In this document: in pieces, positions 7,039 through 15,693 of the stretch
How positions within the stretch are numbered: the stretch's first letter is position 1
Layout: each line of letters starts with the position of its first letter
Origin: JAKQHY01 sp034429475
GTDB lineage: Bacteria > Chloroflexota > Anaerolineae > B4-G1 > SLSP01
DNA: 47,236 nucleotides
Reading direction: 5' to 3'
Assembly: GCA_034429475.1 (NCBI GenBank)
Contig: DAOUGD010000179.1
Coordinates: 1 to 47,236 of the forward strand
Translations under genes and position numbers: made by a program
The notes under the pieces: generated by a model
What the model was told of the DNA's origin: nothing
What the model saw: the letters and a program-made list of their open reading frames with translations, nothing else
Database searches by the model: none

Positions 7039-10000
7039 ATGAAAAAAATCAGTTGGTTGTCTTTCGTTGTTTTGGTGTCCTTGCTCCTGTCTCTGATGCC
7101 GGTATCCGCCCAAGACGGCGGCGTGCCGGCGACGGCAGCGAGCCATTGGTACATAGTGGAATTCAACGCCCCCTCGCTGGTCGCTTATGCGAAATCCTCG
7201 GAGCGTGTCTTCCACACGATGTCTAGCAACGGGAAGCTGGACGCTCACACGTCGGCTAGTCAGGCTTATATCGCTACCCTTGAGGCGCAGCAGGCGAAAT
7301 TCAAGACCACGTTGGTGCAGGCGCTTCCCGGCGCCGAGGTTGCTTACACCTACCAGGTCGCCTTGAATGCCGTGGCCGTCCATCTCCCCAACTCCGACGC
7401 GCAGACCCTGGCGGCGCTGCGCAAATTGCCCAACGTCGCCCGGATCACCCCGCAGCGCATCTACACCGAACAGATGGATTACAGCCTTGAGGTCATCCAG
7501 GCGGCGGTGTTGTGGGCGCAGCAGGGCGGCCGCGCCAACGCTGGCGCCGGGCTGAAAGTCGCCATCATTGACAGCGGTATTGACGCTGCCCACCCGCTTT
7601 TCGCCGGAACCGGTTGGAGCTATCCGACCGAGGGGACGTGGCCCAAAGGCTACTGCGCCGACGTGACCGGCTTCTGCAATGGGAAGATTATCGCGGCGCA
7701 TTGGTACAGCCCCACGATTGACATTCACCCCACCGAACTTTTTACGCCCCAGGATGTGCGCGGGCATGGCACCCACGTCGGCGGCTCTGCGGTCGGGAAT
7801 ATTGTCACTGCCACGTATGGCACGGCCACCCCGCAAATTTCCGGTGTGGCTCCCGGCGCGTGGGTGATGGCCTACAAGGGCCTGTTCCTCAACCCGGCCG
7901 GCACACAGTCCTCTGGCGATAATATTATGCTGGCCGCCGCGATTGAAGACGCCATACAGGATATGCCCGATGTGATCAACTGTAGCTGGGGCGGCGATCA
8001 ATGGGAACTGGATGATCCCCTCAAAGCGGCGTATGAGGCTGCAGTAGACGCCGGGATCGTGGTGGTCTTTTCGACTGGCAATTCCGGTTCCGGCTACAAT
8101 ACGGCCGGCAACCCTACCTCCTACAAATTCATTGAAGTGGGCGCCAGCACCACACAGCGCGCGTTCTACAATGCGCTCAAAGTAACCGCACCGGAGCCGG
8201 TAAGCGCCACGCTGCAAAGCTTCGCCGGCAATCAATTTAACGATATTGATGCGTCAGCGATTCCGACCGAGACGATTGGGCCGCTGCCTTACTTGCCCTG
8301 CGACCTGACCGGCGCGCCCGATATGACCCTGCCGGGCGTGACGCCGGGGATCACGCAGACCGCACCGTATGCCTCCGGCTGGATCGCGTTGATTCCGCGC
8401 GGTCAGTTTGACTTTAGCACGAAGTTGGGCAATGCCCTGGCGCATGGCGCGGTGGCGGCCGTGATGTACACCGACAACCGCACCTGGAAAGGCGGATTCA
8501 CCGCCGGCGACCGACCGATCTACACGGTGATGATCGCCAACGAACTAGGCTTAGCTGCCCGCAGTTGGTGGACGTTGCATCCCGGCGAAGCCAAGTTGGA
8601 AATCGGTTACCCGGTTTCCCCCTTCGAGACCGAGACCCCCGATGTCATTGCGGACTTCAGCTCGCGCGGGCCGAACCTGCGCCTGGAAATTCAGCCAGAC
8701 CTGGTCGCGCCGGGCGTCAACATCCTGAGCGGCAACCCGGGCGGCATCTACGTCTCTTGGGGCGGCACCAGCATGGCGGCCCCCCAAGTCGCGGGTGCGG
8801 CGGCGCTGCTTCTGGTGGAACACCCCACCTGGACGCCGATGCAGATCAAGAGCGCGCTAATGAGCACGGCCAGCCAGACCGTCCTTGACCTGGACGAGAC
8901 GACGGTGGCCGACATTATGACGCAGGGCGCCGGTCGGATTGACCTGAGCCAGGCCGGTGATCCAGGCCTGACCTTTGACAAGCCGAGCCACAGCTTCGGC
9001 ATAGTGCCGGCGGGGACGACGGCGCAGGTGGTCATCGCCGCCACGGACGTCGCCAGCGCCACCGAGACTTACGCTTTGAGCGTGCAGGAACTCGTCACCG
9101 CCACCGGCGCGATGGTCAGCGTCAGCCCGGCCTCCTTGCCTGTGGCCGCCAATGGCAGCGCCGTGTTCACTCTCACTGTGAGCCTGGCCGCCAATGCCGC
9201 GCTTCAGGACATTGAAGGCAACGTGATCCTCAGCGGTACTACCCACATGGCTCACATCCCCTACTGGGTGCGGATTGCCCCGGCTGCCGTCAACGCCGTT
9301 CTGTTGGTTGACGATGATATGAGCGGAATCACTGCCTGGGGACTGTCCGATTACCAGGGGTACTATACCCGCACCCTGGATACGTTGGGGATGACCTATG
9401 ACGTTTGGGATACCACCGGCCCCGGCTTCCCCGGCATTCCTGTGCGCGCGGTGCTGGATAACTACGATACGATTCTGTACTTCACCGGCGACAGCCCGAC
9501 CAGCTTCGTGGCGGGATTGGGCGCCGGGCAGGATGACGTGCGCGCTTACCTGGCCGCCGGCGGCAAGATGATCGTCTTCGGGCAAGACGCAGCCTGGGCT
9601 TTGAACAACGCCGGGTTGCTCATCAGCACTCTCTTTGGCGCCAACTATGGGGCGGATGACATCTTCAACGGACACGCCATTTCTCGCCCCAGCGCCGTGG
9701 GCGTCGTCCCGTTCCTGGATGGCAAGCAGATAGACTTCGCACCGGGCGGCGATGGCGCCGGAAATATGGTCACGGTGGATGGACTAAGCTTCACCCCCTT
9801 CAATGATACGGATAACATCCCACTGTTTGGCTTGCCGGCCTCCATCACCCCCCTGCCCGGCATCAACTTTATGGGTTCGGCCATGTCTTCCGACCCCACC
9901 CTGGAACGCCTGGCCGATCCGGTCGCCAGCGGTTGGTTCAAGCTGGCCTACCGCACCACCTTCTGCTCCTTTGGGCTGGAAGCGGTGAATGACAATACTG

Positions 10001-10365
10001 GCTACACCTCACGCGCCGAGCTGTTGGGCGATATGTTCGACTACGTCAACGACCAGTTGACCGTTGCCTTCGACGCTGCCGGTTATACCGGCGCGGTCGC
10101 GGAGACCGTCACCTTCTCGGCGACGATGGCATCCAGCGTCGGCGGGGAAGCGCTAGAGTACCGGTGGGACTTTGGCGACAGCGACAACTACATCGTCACT
10201 GCCGACAGCGTCATCACCCACACGTACACCGCGCCGGGCGTCTACCATGCCCGCGTCGAAGTAGCTGATACCTACATGCACACGGCGGTCAGCGAACCCG
10301 TTGCTGTGACCGTAGCGGGTCACATCTTCCTGCCACTGGTGCTGCGCAGCTATCCGGCGCCCTAA
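7039..10365 (+). CDS. Secreted S8 (subtilisin-like) peptidase with PKD domain and LPLVLR tail
   Basis: This is an extracellular serine endopeptidase, 1108 aa. An N-terminal signal peptide (about residues 1-24) is followed by an I9-type propeptide. The catalytic triad is D178 (IIDSGID), H243 (RGHGTHVGG) and S578 (GTSMAAP). The long His-Ser spacing holds a PA-like insertion at about residues 390-500, as in Vpr/C5a-peptidase-like subtilases. After the catalytic domain come an Ig-like region, a Rossmann-like stretch opening VLLVDDD (from about 755), and a PKD domain (about 1010-1095). The last residues are HIFLPLVLRSYPAP, the tag shared by four secreted proteins here. The start is supported by AAGGAGGAAA. 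The role is likely protein scavenging or surface processing. Confidence 0.9.
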   Translation: MKKISWLSFVVLVSLLLSLMPVSAQDGGVPATAASHWYIVEFNAPSLVAYAKSSERVFHTMSSNGKLDAHTSASQAYIATLEAQQAKFKTTLVQALPGAEVAYTYQVALNAVAVHLPNSDAQTLAALRKLPNVARITPQRIYTEQMDYSLEVIQAAVLWAQQGGRANAGAGLKVAIIDSGIDAAHPLFAGTGWSYPTEGTWPKGYCADVTGFCNGKIIAAHWYSPTIDIHPTELFTPQDVRGHGTHVGGSAVGNIVTATYGTATPQISGVAPGAWVMAYKGLFLNPAGTQSSGDNIMLAAAIEDAIQDMPDVINCSWGGDQWELDDPLKAAYEAAVDAGIVVVFSTGNSGSGYNTAGNPTSYKFIEVGASTTQRAFYNALKVTAPEPVSATLQSFAGNQFNDIDASAIPTETIGPLPYLPCDLTGAPDMTLPGVTPGITQTAPYASGWIALIPRGQFDFSTKLGNALAHGAVAAVMYTDNRTWKGGFTAGDRPIYTVMIANELGLAARSWWTLHPGEAKLEIGYPVSPFETETPDVIADFSSRGPNLRLEIQPDLVAPGVNILSGNPGGIYVSWGGTSMAAPQVAGAAALLLVEHPTWTPMQIKSALMSTASQTVLDLDETTVADIMTQGAGRIDLSQAGDPGLTFDKPSHSFGIVPAGTTAQVVIAATDVASATETYALSVQELVTATGAMVSVSPASLPVAANGSAVFTLTVSLAANAALQDIEGNVILSGTTHMAHIPYWVRIAPAAVNAVLLVDDDMSGITAWGLSDYQGYYTRTLDTLGMTYDVWDTTGPGFPGIPVRAVLDNYDTILYFTGDSPTSFVAGLGAGQDDVRAYLAAGGKMIVFGQDAAWALNNAGLLISTLFGANYGADDIFNGHAISRPSAVGVVPFLDGKQIDFAPGGDGAGNMVTVDGLSFTPFNDTDNIPLFGLPASITPLPGINFMGSAMSSDPTLERLADPVASGWFKLAYRTTFCSFGLEAVNDNTGYTSRAELLGDMFDYVNDQLTVAFDAAGYTGAVAETVTFSATMASSVGGEALEYRWDFGDSDNYIVTADSVITHTYTAPGVYHARVEVADTYMHTAVSEPVAVTVAGHIFLPLVLRSYPAP

Positions 10366-10399
10366 ACCCCGGTATACCGCATCACCCATAGGCACAATC

Positions 10400-10426
10400 C
10401 CGCCCGCGCAACCATTGCGCGGGCGG
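10400..10426 (+). terminator. Terminator after the S8 peptidase
   Basis: CCGCCCGCGCAA (10400-10411) pairs with TTGCGCGGGCGG (10415-10426) around a three-base loop, followed by TTTGTTGTT. Confidence 0.85.
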
Positions 10427-10460
10427 TTTGTTGTTCATTCAGCCGAATTCTGTTGTGGTG

Positions 10461-10466
10461 TATAAT
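10461..10466 (+). promoter_or_regulatory. Possible -10 element with structured leader
   Basis: A perfect TATAAT lies at 10461-10466, but no good -35 is seen at 16-18 bases. It would give a leader of about 145 nt before the gene at 10617, containing a small hairpin GCAGG...CCTGC (about 10516-10542). Confidence 0.35.
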
Positions 10467-10616
10467 GCCAGCAAGCTGGGTTGCGGCGACACAGCCCGCG
10501 GCGCGGTGAGTACGCAGGTTCACGATTTACCGTGCCTGCACCTACGCCTTTTCTGATATTGCACTGATAGAGGCAGTCTACATTTGGCGCCGCACAGTTA
10601 CAGCAGTGGGAGAGCA

Positions 10617-11210
10617 ATGATGAAAAAGGGTAAATATTGGAAGATGGTCGGGGTAAGCCTTGCTATTGGAATTGGTTTGTTTATTCTCCAGCGGGTTATC
10701 GGCTTAGCCTTGTTTACGCTTGTCTCGAATAGTCAGCCTACTTCGGATGAATGGTTCCGGGAGTTAATCATATCGCAGAAGGACCTTCCTTTCGGATGGA
10801 TTCCTACAAACCTCGACTATAGAGACGAATCTGATGCAGTTTCTTCTGTTTTCGTGCGTTACGAAACGAATTTAGATAACCAACCAGCCGTGCAAGTTGT
10901 AATACAGTACTTAAGTCTTTATGAGAACAACGAAATCGCGATGCAGGCTTATCAAACTGAAGTAGCCTCGTATAAGAACCGCACATTGATGAGCTTAGAA
11001 GGGCAGGAATGGCAGGCGGATCAGATTTATTTCTCGTGCAGCGCTGGCACGACCTGGAAAGTTTGTGATATTGTGGCTCAGTATGGGAACGTTGTATCTG
11101 TAGTCTGGGGGCATGTTTTTGTTGATCGCTCCTTGACATACGACGAATTTGTTACAGTAGCACGACAAATTGACGGTCGCATTCACCAGTACGTTATGGC
11201 CGATAACTGA
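10617..11210 (+). CDS. Hypothetical membrane-anchored protein, lower GC
   Basis: I do not recognise this 197-aa protein. It has one N-terminal membrane segment (VGVSLAIGIGLFILQRVIGL region) followed by about 165 residues predicted outside the cytoplasm, with no motif I know. The chosen start is the first of two consecutive ATGs (10617, 10620), near GGGAGAG; an ATG at 10584 lacks a site. Base composition is visibly poorer in GC than the flanking peptidase genes and codon use is different (many TTA, ATA and AAT codons), which suggests relatively recent acquisition. It sits alone between two S8 peptidase genes, with its own leader. Confidence 0.7.
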   Translation: MMKKGKYWKMVGVSLAIGIGLFILQRVIGLALFTLVSNSQPTSDEWFRELIISQKDLPFGWIPTNLDYRDESDAVSSVFVRYETNLDNQPAVQVVIQYLSLYENNEIAMQAYQTEVASYKNRTLMSLEGQEWQADQIYFSCSAGTTWKVCDIVAQYGNVVSVVWGHVFVDRSLTYDEFVTVARQIDGRIHQYVMADN

Positions 11211-11403
11211 CGTGCGCACGTAAGCCTGTACACAGAAACAATATGCGTTTTCCCCCCCCGGTGCGACGCCCCCCGACTCCCAGTACACCAGCCAACGCCA
11301 CACCAAGCTAGTTCGCCCTCCTCAAATTCACCGCGAATGATGGTATACTGTGAAGGTAAGGTAGCCGACCGGCTGCCTGCCATCCTGTTCGAGGGGGTAC
11401 ACC

Positions 11404-13743
11404 ATGAAACCTTATCGCGCCATCCTGGGGCTGCTGCTGGCGGTTTTCCTCATCCAACCGGCGGCGGTGCAGGCTTTCCCGTCCACCGCGCTGCCGGAAA
11501 TCCCACTGCCGCCCGCGCTGGACAAAGTCTCCACCCACGTCTGGGCCGCCCTGGACGCGCAGGAGACCGCCGAAGTCCTCGTCGTCCTCGCGCCCCAGGC
11601 TGATTTGCGCGCCGCCGACGCCCTGCCGACCAAGGAAGCCAAGGGGCAGTTCGTCTACACCGCCCTGCGCGCCGTGGCCGACCAGACCCAGGCGCCGCTG
11701 CGCGCCCAACTGGACGCCGCCGGGACGCCCTACCGCGCGTTCTACCTCCTCAACGCGCTTCTCGTCAAGGCTGACCACGCCACCGTGGCCGCGCTGGCCC
11801 TGCACCCCGAAGTCGCCGAAATTGTTGCCAACCCGCGAGTTCGTCAGGACTTGCCGCCGGAGCTTGCCGCGCCGGTTCCCCTTGCGCCACAGGGCATCGA
11901 GTGGAACGTCAGCCGCGTCGGCGCGCCGGACGTGTGGGCGCTCGGCTACACCGGGCAGGGCATCGTCATTGCCGGGCAGGATACTGGCTACGATTGGACG
12001 CATCCGGCCATACACGACCAGTACCGGGGCTGGCAGAACGGCGCGGTGGATCACAACTACCACTGGCACGATGCCATCCACGACGGCAACGGCGGCGGCT
12101 GCGGATTGGATTCCCCCATCCCGTGCGATCCCTACGGCCACGGTACGCACACCATGGGCACGATGGTGGGCGACGACGGCGCCGGTAATCAGATCGGCGT
12201 CGCGCCGGGCGCGCAGTGGATCGGCTGCCGCAACATGGACGCCGCCGGTTATGGTACGCCCGCCCGTTATATTGAATGTTTCGAGTTCTTCCTCGCGCCG
12301 TACCCCATCGGCGAGACGCCCGACGGGGGGCGCGCCGACCCGGCGCTGGCGCCCGATGTGATTAATAACTCGTGGAGCTGCCCCCCTAGCGAGGGGTGTA
12401 GCTGGGAGTCCCTCCAAACTGTAATGGAAACGATGCGCGCGGCCGGTATCCTGGTGGTGGCCTCGGCTTCTAACTACGGGTCGGCGTGCAGCACCATCCG
12501 CGAACCGATTGCGTTGTACGACACCGTCTACACCGTCGGCGCGACCGACAGCAGCGACGCGATTGCTTCACTCAGCAGCCGCGGCCCGGTGACGGTGGAT
12601 GGCAGCGGGCGGCGCAAGCCGGACATCAGCGCCCCCGGCATCGGGGTGCGTTCCAGTTTGCCTGGGACTACCTACGGCTCTAAAAGCGGCACCAGCATGG
12701 CCGCGCCGCACGTCGCGGCGGCGGCGGCGCTGCTCTGGTCGGCGCGCCCCGATTTACGCGGACAGTTGGATCTCACCGAAGCGCTGCTCAATCAGACGGC
12801 TCTGCCGCGCTACAGCGCGCAGTGCGGCGGCGACACAGCCACCACCCTTCCCAACAACGTCTACGGCTCGGGCCGTCTGGACATTGCGCAGACGCTCCAG
12901 GTCGCCTTTGAAACCACCGGTTTCCTAACCGGCGTCCTGCACGACGAGGTTGGACAACCGGTCGCCCATCACGAAGTGCAGGCGATTTCGCCCACCGGCT
13001 TCACCTGGCGGGCCGCCACTGAAGAGGATGGCAGCTATCAGATGCGCATTCTGAGTGGGACTTACACCGTGACTACTTCCTTGCCCGGCTACGCCGCCGT
13101 CGTCCGCCCCAACGTCACCATCAGTGGGCAGCAAACAACGACGCTGCCCCTCACCTTCACCTGCCGCCTGCTGGAGGGCGCATCCCTGACCTACACGCCG
13201 ACGTTGCCGCGCGCACTGGATCCCGTCACTTTTGCCGCCGCCGTCGTGACGGGCACCGCGCCTTTCACCTACACCTGGAATTTCGGCGCGGAAACGTACA
13301 TCACGACCACCAACCCGATTACCTATCGCTTCCCGGATCATGGCGCTACAGTGAATACGCCTTATCCAGTCACGTTGACCATCGCCAACCCGTGCAGCGC
13401 CCAGGTCACGCAGACGCAGGTGACGGTGCGCTCGGCGTGTTACGCCATCGCGGGGTTACGTTTTGACACTGCGCCGCAGACTTTGTATCCACTGCGCCCG
13501 GTCACGTTTACGGCTTCCGTCATCACCGGCTCGCTGCCCATCAGCTATACATGGCAATTTAACAGCAGTAGTATCCTCCTGACCGGCAACCCGGTGACAT
13601 TTACGATAGGGGGTGGCTGTATCATCGTGCCGCAGCGGGTCACCGTCACTGCGACCAATGCGTGTAGCGTTCAGTCGTATGCGCGGTGGATATGGGTGGA
13701 TATGCAGATGATCTATCTGCCGTTGGTGATACGCGACTTCTGA
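11404..13743 (+). CDS. Secreted S8 peptidase, bacillopeptidase F-like, LPLVIR tail
   Basis: This second extracellular subtilase, 779 aa, has a signal peptide in the first ~25 residues and a propeptide-like region. The triad is D193 (AGQDTGYDWTHP), H246 (YGHGTHTMG) and S431 (GTSMAAPHVA), with the oxyanion Asn in VINNSW. The compact catalytic domain has no PA insertion and resembles bacillopeptidase F. It is followed by a carboxypeptidase-regulatory-like domain (about 505-580) and two PKD/Ig-like modules. The C terminus MIYLPLVIRDF is the shared tag. It differs in architecture from the peptidase at 7039, so the two are not simple tandem copies. No terminator was seen after it. Confidence 0.9.
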   Translation: MKPYRAILGLLLAVFLIQPAAVQAFPSTALPEIPLPPALDKVSTHVWAALDAQETAEVLVVLAPQADLRAADALPTKEAKGQFVYTALRAVADQTQAPLRAQLDAAGTPYRAFYLLNALLVKADHATVAALALHPEVAEIVANPRVRQDLPPELAAPVPLAPQGIEWNVSRVGAPDVWALGYTGQGIVIAGQDTGYDWTHPAIHDQYRGWQNGAVDHNYHWHDAIHDGNGGGCGLDSPIPCDPYGHGTHTMGTMVGDDGAGNQIGVAPGAQWIGCRNMDAAGYGTPARYIECFEFFLAPYPIGETPDGGRADPALAPDVINNSWSCPPSEGCSWESLQTVMETMRAAGILVVASASNYGSACSTIREPIALYDTVYTVGATDSSDAIASLSSRGPVTVDGSGRRKPDISAPGIGVRSSLPGTTYGSKSGTSMAAPHVAAAAALLWSARPDLRGQLDLTEALLNQTALPRYSAQCGGDTATTLPNNVYGSGRLDIAQTLQVAFETTGFLTGVLHDEVGQPVAHHEVQAISPTGFTWRAATEEDGSYQMRILSGTYTVTTSLPGYAAVVRPNVTISGQQTTTLPLTFTCRLLEGASLTYTPTLPRALDPVTFAAAVVTGTAPFTYTWNFGAETYITTTNPITYRFPDHGATVNTPYPVTLTIANPCSAQVTQTQVTVRSACYAIAGLRFDTAPQTLYPLRPVTFTASVITGSLPISYTWQFNSSSILLTGNPVTFTIGGGCIIVPQRVTVTATNACSVQSYARWIWVDMQMIYLPLVIRDF

Positions 13744-13758
13744 TTTTGGCCTATCCCC

Positions 13759-13785
13759 AATCGGCTGAATCTGCTCAATCTGCTG
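13759..13785. repeat. Nonamer tandem repeat (AATCnGCTn x3)
   Basis: AATCGGCTG, AATCTGCTC and AATCTGCTG lie end to end (period 9), followed by an A-rich run. The reverse complement of this unit is the array at 39897-39923. Confidence 0.75.
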
Positions 13786-13822
13786 ATAAAAATAGGGGGA
13801 AATGCTGCGGGGCAAAGAAAAG

Positions 13823-13909
13823 CCTCTCAGAGTTTGGGTTATGGGTGGTTACTCCACCTGGCTTGCAGAAGTCACCGGGGTGTTCTGCGTGTTAACCGCC
13901 TCTGAGAGG
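13823..13909 (+). ncRNA. Structured RNA candidate with closed three-way junction
   Basis: A perfect 10-bp closing stem P1 (CCTCTCAGAG 13823-13832 / CTCTGAGAGG 13900-13909) encloses P2 (GGTTA 13837-13841 / TAACC 13893-13897). Inside P2 are two hairpins: P3 (GGTGG 13844-13848 / CCACC 13854-13858, loop TTACT) and P4 (GCAGAA 13865-13870 / TTCTGC 13883-13888), the latter capped by CAC-CGGG-GTG. An A/T-rich stem (about 13911-13937) follows. The gap contains no supported ORF. It could be a free-standing RNA or a cis leader for the gene at 14054. The strand is inferred from the downstream gene. I cannot match it to a known family: it is too short for 6S and has no tRNA T-loop. Confidence 0.55.
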
Positions 13910-14053
13910 ACTTTATAATTTCATTATAGAAAGTTTTCAGATCGTTGTCAACAGGCAGGATTTGAGAAACATGATCTAGGCTGATGCTCATTTTGTCTGC
14001 TTGCAGTTTCGGGCTTTTGCCAGAGTATTTATATGGAAGGGATCCATTGTACT

Positions 14054-14422
14054 ATGAAACAAATTGTTGCGCTGTTCGCCGGAGTAGGGATCGGCATCGG
14101 ACTGGCGTTGTTGGTCGGGTGGGTTTGGCTGCCGGTTGACCCTTACGATACCACCCCCGACGTTTTACGCTCCGACTACAAAGATGAATACGTGCGCCTG
14201 GTCTCTCTGGCCTACCAGGTGGAAGGCGACCGCGAGACGGCGTGCGCGCGCCTGGCGTCTCTGGACGCGACGGCTCCCACCCGCCCCCTGGTGGAGCAAA
14301 CCGAACGCTGGATCACGCAAGGAAAAGTCGAGTGGATGGTGATACCTCTGATCCGGTTGGCCCGCGACCTGGACGCGGAGACGCCGGCGATGAGCCAGTA
14401 CTTACAGGGGAGCGTGCCGTGA
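14054..14422 (+). CDS. Membrane-anchored protein, first of a tandem paralogous pair
   Basis: This 122-aa protein of unknown function has one N-terminal membrane helix (GVGIGIGLALLVGWVWLP), then a motif PVDPYDTTPDVLR and an extracytoplasmic helical domain. It aligns by eye along its whole length with the N-terminal part of the next protein (P-x-YxxTxP, then a shared LxxLAYxxxG-like stretch, ending in a shared P-A-x-x-x-YL). The start at 14054 uses GAAGGGA (14036-14042); the ATG at 14033 has no ribosome site. It overlaps the next gene by four bases (GTGA), implying translational coupling. The helical repeats look TPR-like, but this is not established. Confidence 0.75.
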   Translation: MKQIVALFAGVGIGIGLALLVGWVWLPVDPYDTTPDVLRSDYKDEYVRLVSLAYQVEGDRETACARLASLDATAPTRPLVEQTERWITQGKVEWMVIPLIRLARDLDAETPAMSQYLQGSVP

Positions 14423-15279
14423 AATCCTTGGTGTGGTTGAGCCTCGGACTTGTCGTTGGCCTGGTGGGAGGATTGATTTTCACCTGGGTCATTTCGCCGC
14501 CCGTTTACTACAATACCACGCCTCCCATGATGACGGAGGCGCACCGCAAAGACTGGATCAAGATGACGGCGCTGGCTTACGGCGCCGACGGCAACTGGGC
14601 GAGGGCGCAGTTGCGTCTGGCCGACCTCGAAGAGGTCGAAATACGCCAGGTCGCCGCGCAGACGCTCGATGCCGCCATTGCCCAGGGACGGCCGCTGTTG
14701 TTGTTACAGCGGATCGCCACCCTGGCCAACGCCTACGGCGTCACGTCCCCCGCCGTGACGATTTATCTGGAGCAGCCGCCGGCCCCGGAACCGACAGTCG
14801 CTCTCCTGCTTCCGCCTACAGAGGTCACTTCTCCCACGTCAACCCCGACGCCAATGCCAACCGCCACCCCGACGCCCACCGTGCCCCCTACGCCCACCCC
14901 GCAGCTTCCGGCGCCGTATACCATCATCTCACAAACGCTGCGCTGTGCGGCCGCCCCCCAGATTGCGGTTTCCCTGTTGCTCTCGCAGACTGTCGAAGTG
15001 CGGAGCCGGGAGCGCGTCGTGCAGACGCCGCAGCCGGGCCGGACGATCTGGTTGTTGTGGGAAGACGGCGCGGATCGCGCTGTGACCGGCTTTCGCCCCG
15101 AGCTGGGCCTGGGGTACGCGGACTTCACCGTCGCGCCGGGGCGCGTCTACAAAGTTTACATTGACACCCCTACCGGCGCACCGCTCTCGACGTTGCAGAC
15201 TGAGCCATGCACGCCCGACGAGGGTGGGGGCTGGATCGCACGGGTGCTGACCGTCCTCGAAAATGAGTCGGCCCCTTGA
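14419..15279 (+). CDS. Membrane-anchored paralog with Thr/Pro linker
   Basis: This 286-aa protein starts with GTG at 14419, inside the stop of its upstream paralog, with GGGGAG at 14407-14412. An N-terminal helix (GLVVGLVGGLIFTWVI) is followed by VYYNTTPPMM and the same helical domain as the 122-aa neighbour (to about residue 120). A threonine/proline-rich linker (TPTPMPTATPTPTVPPTPTP) comes next, then a C-terminal beta-rich domain of about 120 residues with no known signature. The linker suggests a domain held away from the membrane. The duplicated helical domain implies the pair forms a heteromeric surface assembly. A longer ORF beginning at 14242 overlaps the upstream gene and is rejected. 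Confidence 0.78.
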   Translation: MKSLVWLSLGLVVGLVGGLIFTWVISPPVYYNTTPPMMTEAHRKDWIKMTALAYGADGNWARAQLRLADLEEVEIRQVAAQTLDAAIAQGRPLLLLQRIATLANAYGVTSPAVTIYLEQPPAPEPTVALLLPPTEVTSPTSTPTPMPTATPTPTVPPTPTPQLPAPYTIISQTLRCAAAPQIAVSLLLSQTVEVRSRERVVQTPQPGRTIWLLWEDGADRAVTGFRPELGLGYADFTVAPGRVYKVYIDTPTGAPLSTLQTEPCTPDEGGGWIARVLTVLENESAP

Positions 15280-15284
15280 TTTTT

Positions 15285-15312
15285 TTGCATCCTGGACATC
15301 CTGGCATATAAT
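15285..15312 (+). promoter_or_regulatory. Promoter upstream of the YtxH-like gene
   Basis: A perfect TATAAT at 15307-15312 lies 16 bases after TTGCAT (15285-15290). It predicts a leader of about 70 nt for the gene at 15389. Confidence 0.55.
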
Positions 15313-15388
15313 GAGAATAAGTGACAATTTTTGAACGTGGTAGCTCGAAAATCAACGTAATTTCAGGTATGAACCAAGGAGGTGGGTG

Positions 15389-15637
15389 ATGCGTAAAATT
15401 TTTGCATTTCTTGCGGGGTTGTTGCTGGGGTTTCTCGCCGGTGGGGTGGCCGCGGTATTGTTGACGCCGCAATCCGGCCCAGAATTCAAGCGTCGGATTC
15501 AAGATGGCGTCCAGCATCTGGTTGAAGAGGGTAAGTCCGCAGCCGAGGCGCGCCGGCTGGAGTTGGAGTCGCAACTGGAATCCTTCAAGCAGGGTCGACC
15601 CATTGTGTTGCAACCGGCGCCGACTCAGACGGAATAG
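15389..15637 (+). CDS. YtxH-like small membrane protein
   Basis: This 82-aa protein has a glycine-rich N-terminal membrane helix (FLAGLLLGFLAGGVAAVLLTP) followed by a charged amphipathic helix. That is the layout of the YtxH family (general stress or envelope-associated, function poorly known). The ATG at 15389 is five bases after AAGGAGGT (15376-15383); the in-frame GTG at 15386 is too close. It has its own promoter and a strong bidirectional terminator, so it is monocistronic. Confidence 0.75.
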   Translation: MRKIFAFLAGLLLGFLAGGVAAVLLTPQSGPEFKRRIQDGVQHLVEEGKSAAEARRLELESQLESFKQGRPIVLQPAPTQTE

Positions 15638-15657
15638 GCAGGAGATTCAATTCAATA

Positions 15658-15687
15658 AAAACGGCGGGAAGAGATTCCCGCCGTTTT
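15658..15687. terminator. Bidirectional terminator
   Basis: AAAACGGCGGGAA (15658-15670) pairs with TTCCCGCCGTTTT (15675-15687) around a GAGA tetraloop. A and T runs on either side suit it to stop both the YtxH-like gene and the convergent amidotransferase gene. Confidence 0.9.
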
Positions 15688-15693
15688 CGTTGG

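Noticed and set aside
6949..8235. 428-codon open frame on the - strand
   Set aside because: It is antisense to the S8 peptidase and its promoter region; no motif or ribosome site.
10324..10365. LPXTG-type sortase signal in the LPLVLR tails
   Set aside because: There is no Thr-Gly, no following hydrophobic helix and no positively charged end, so a classic sortase route does not fit; treated as a separate tag.
13823..13909. tRNA gene
   Set aside because: The outline is cloverleaf-like, but the closing stem is 10 bp and there is no T-loop consensus, anticodon arm of proper size or CCA end.
14242..14418. Longer N terminus for the 286-aa membrane protein
   Set aside because: It would overlap the upstream paralog by 180 bases. 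The GTG at 14419 has a ribosome site, gives a correct membrane anchor and matches the paralog's N terminus.
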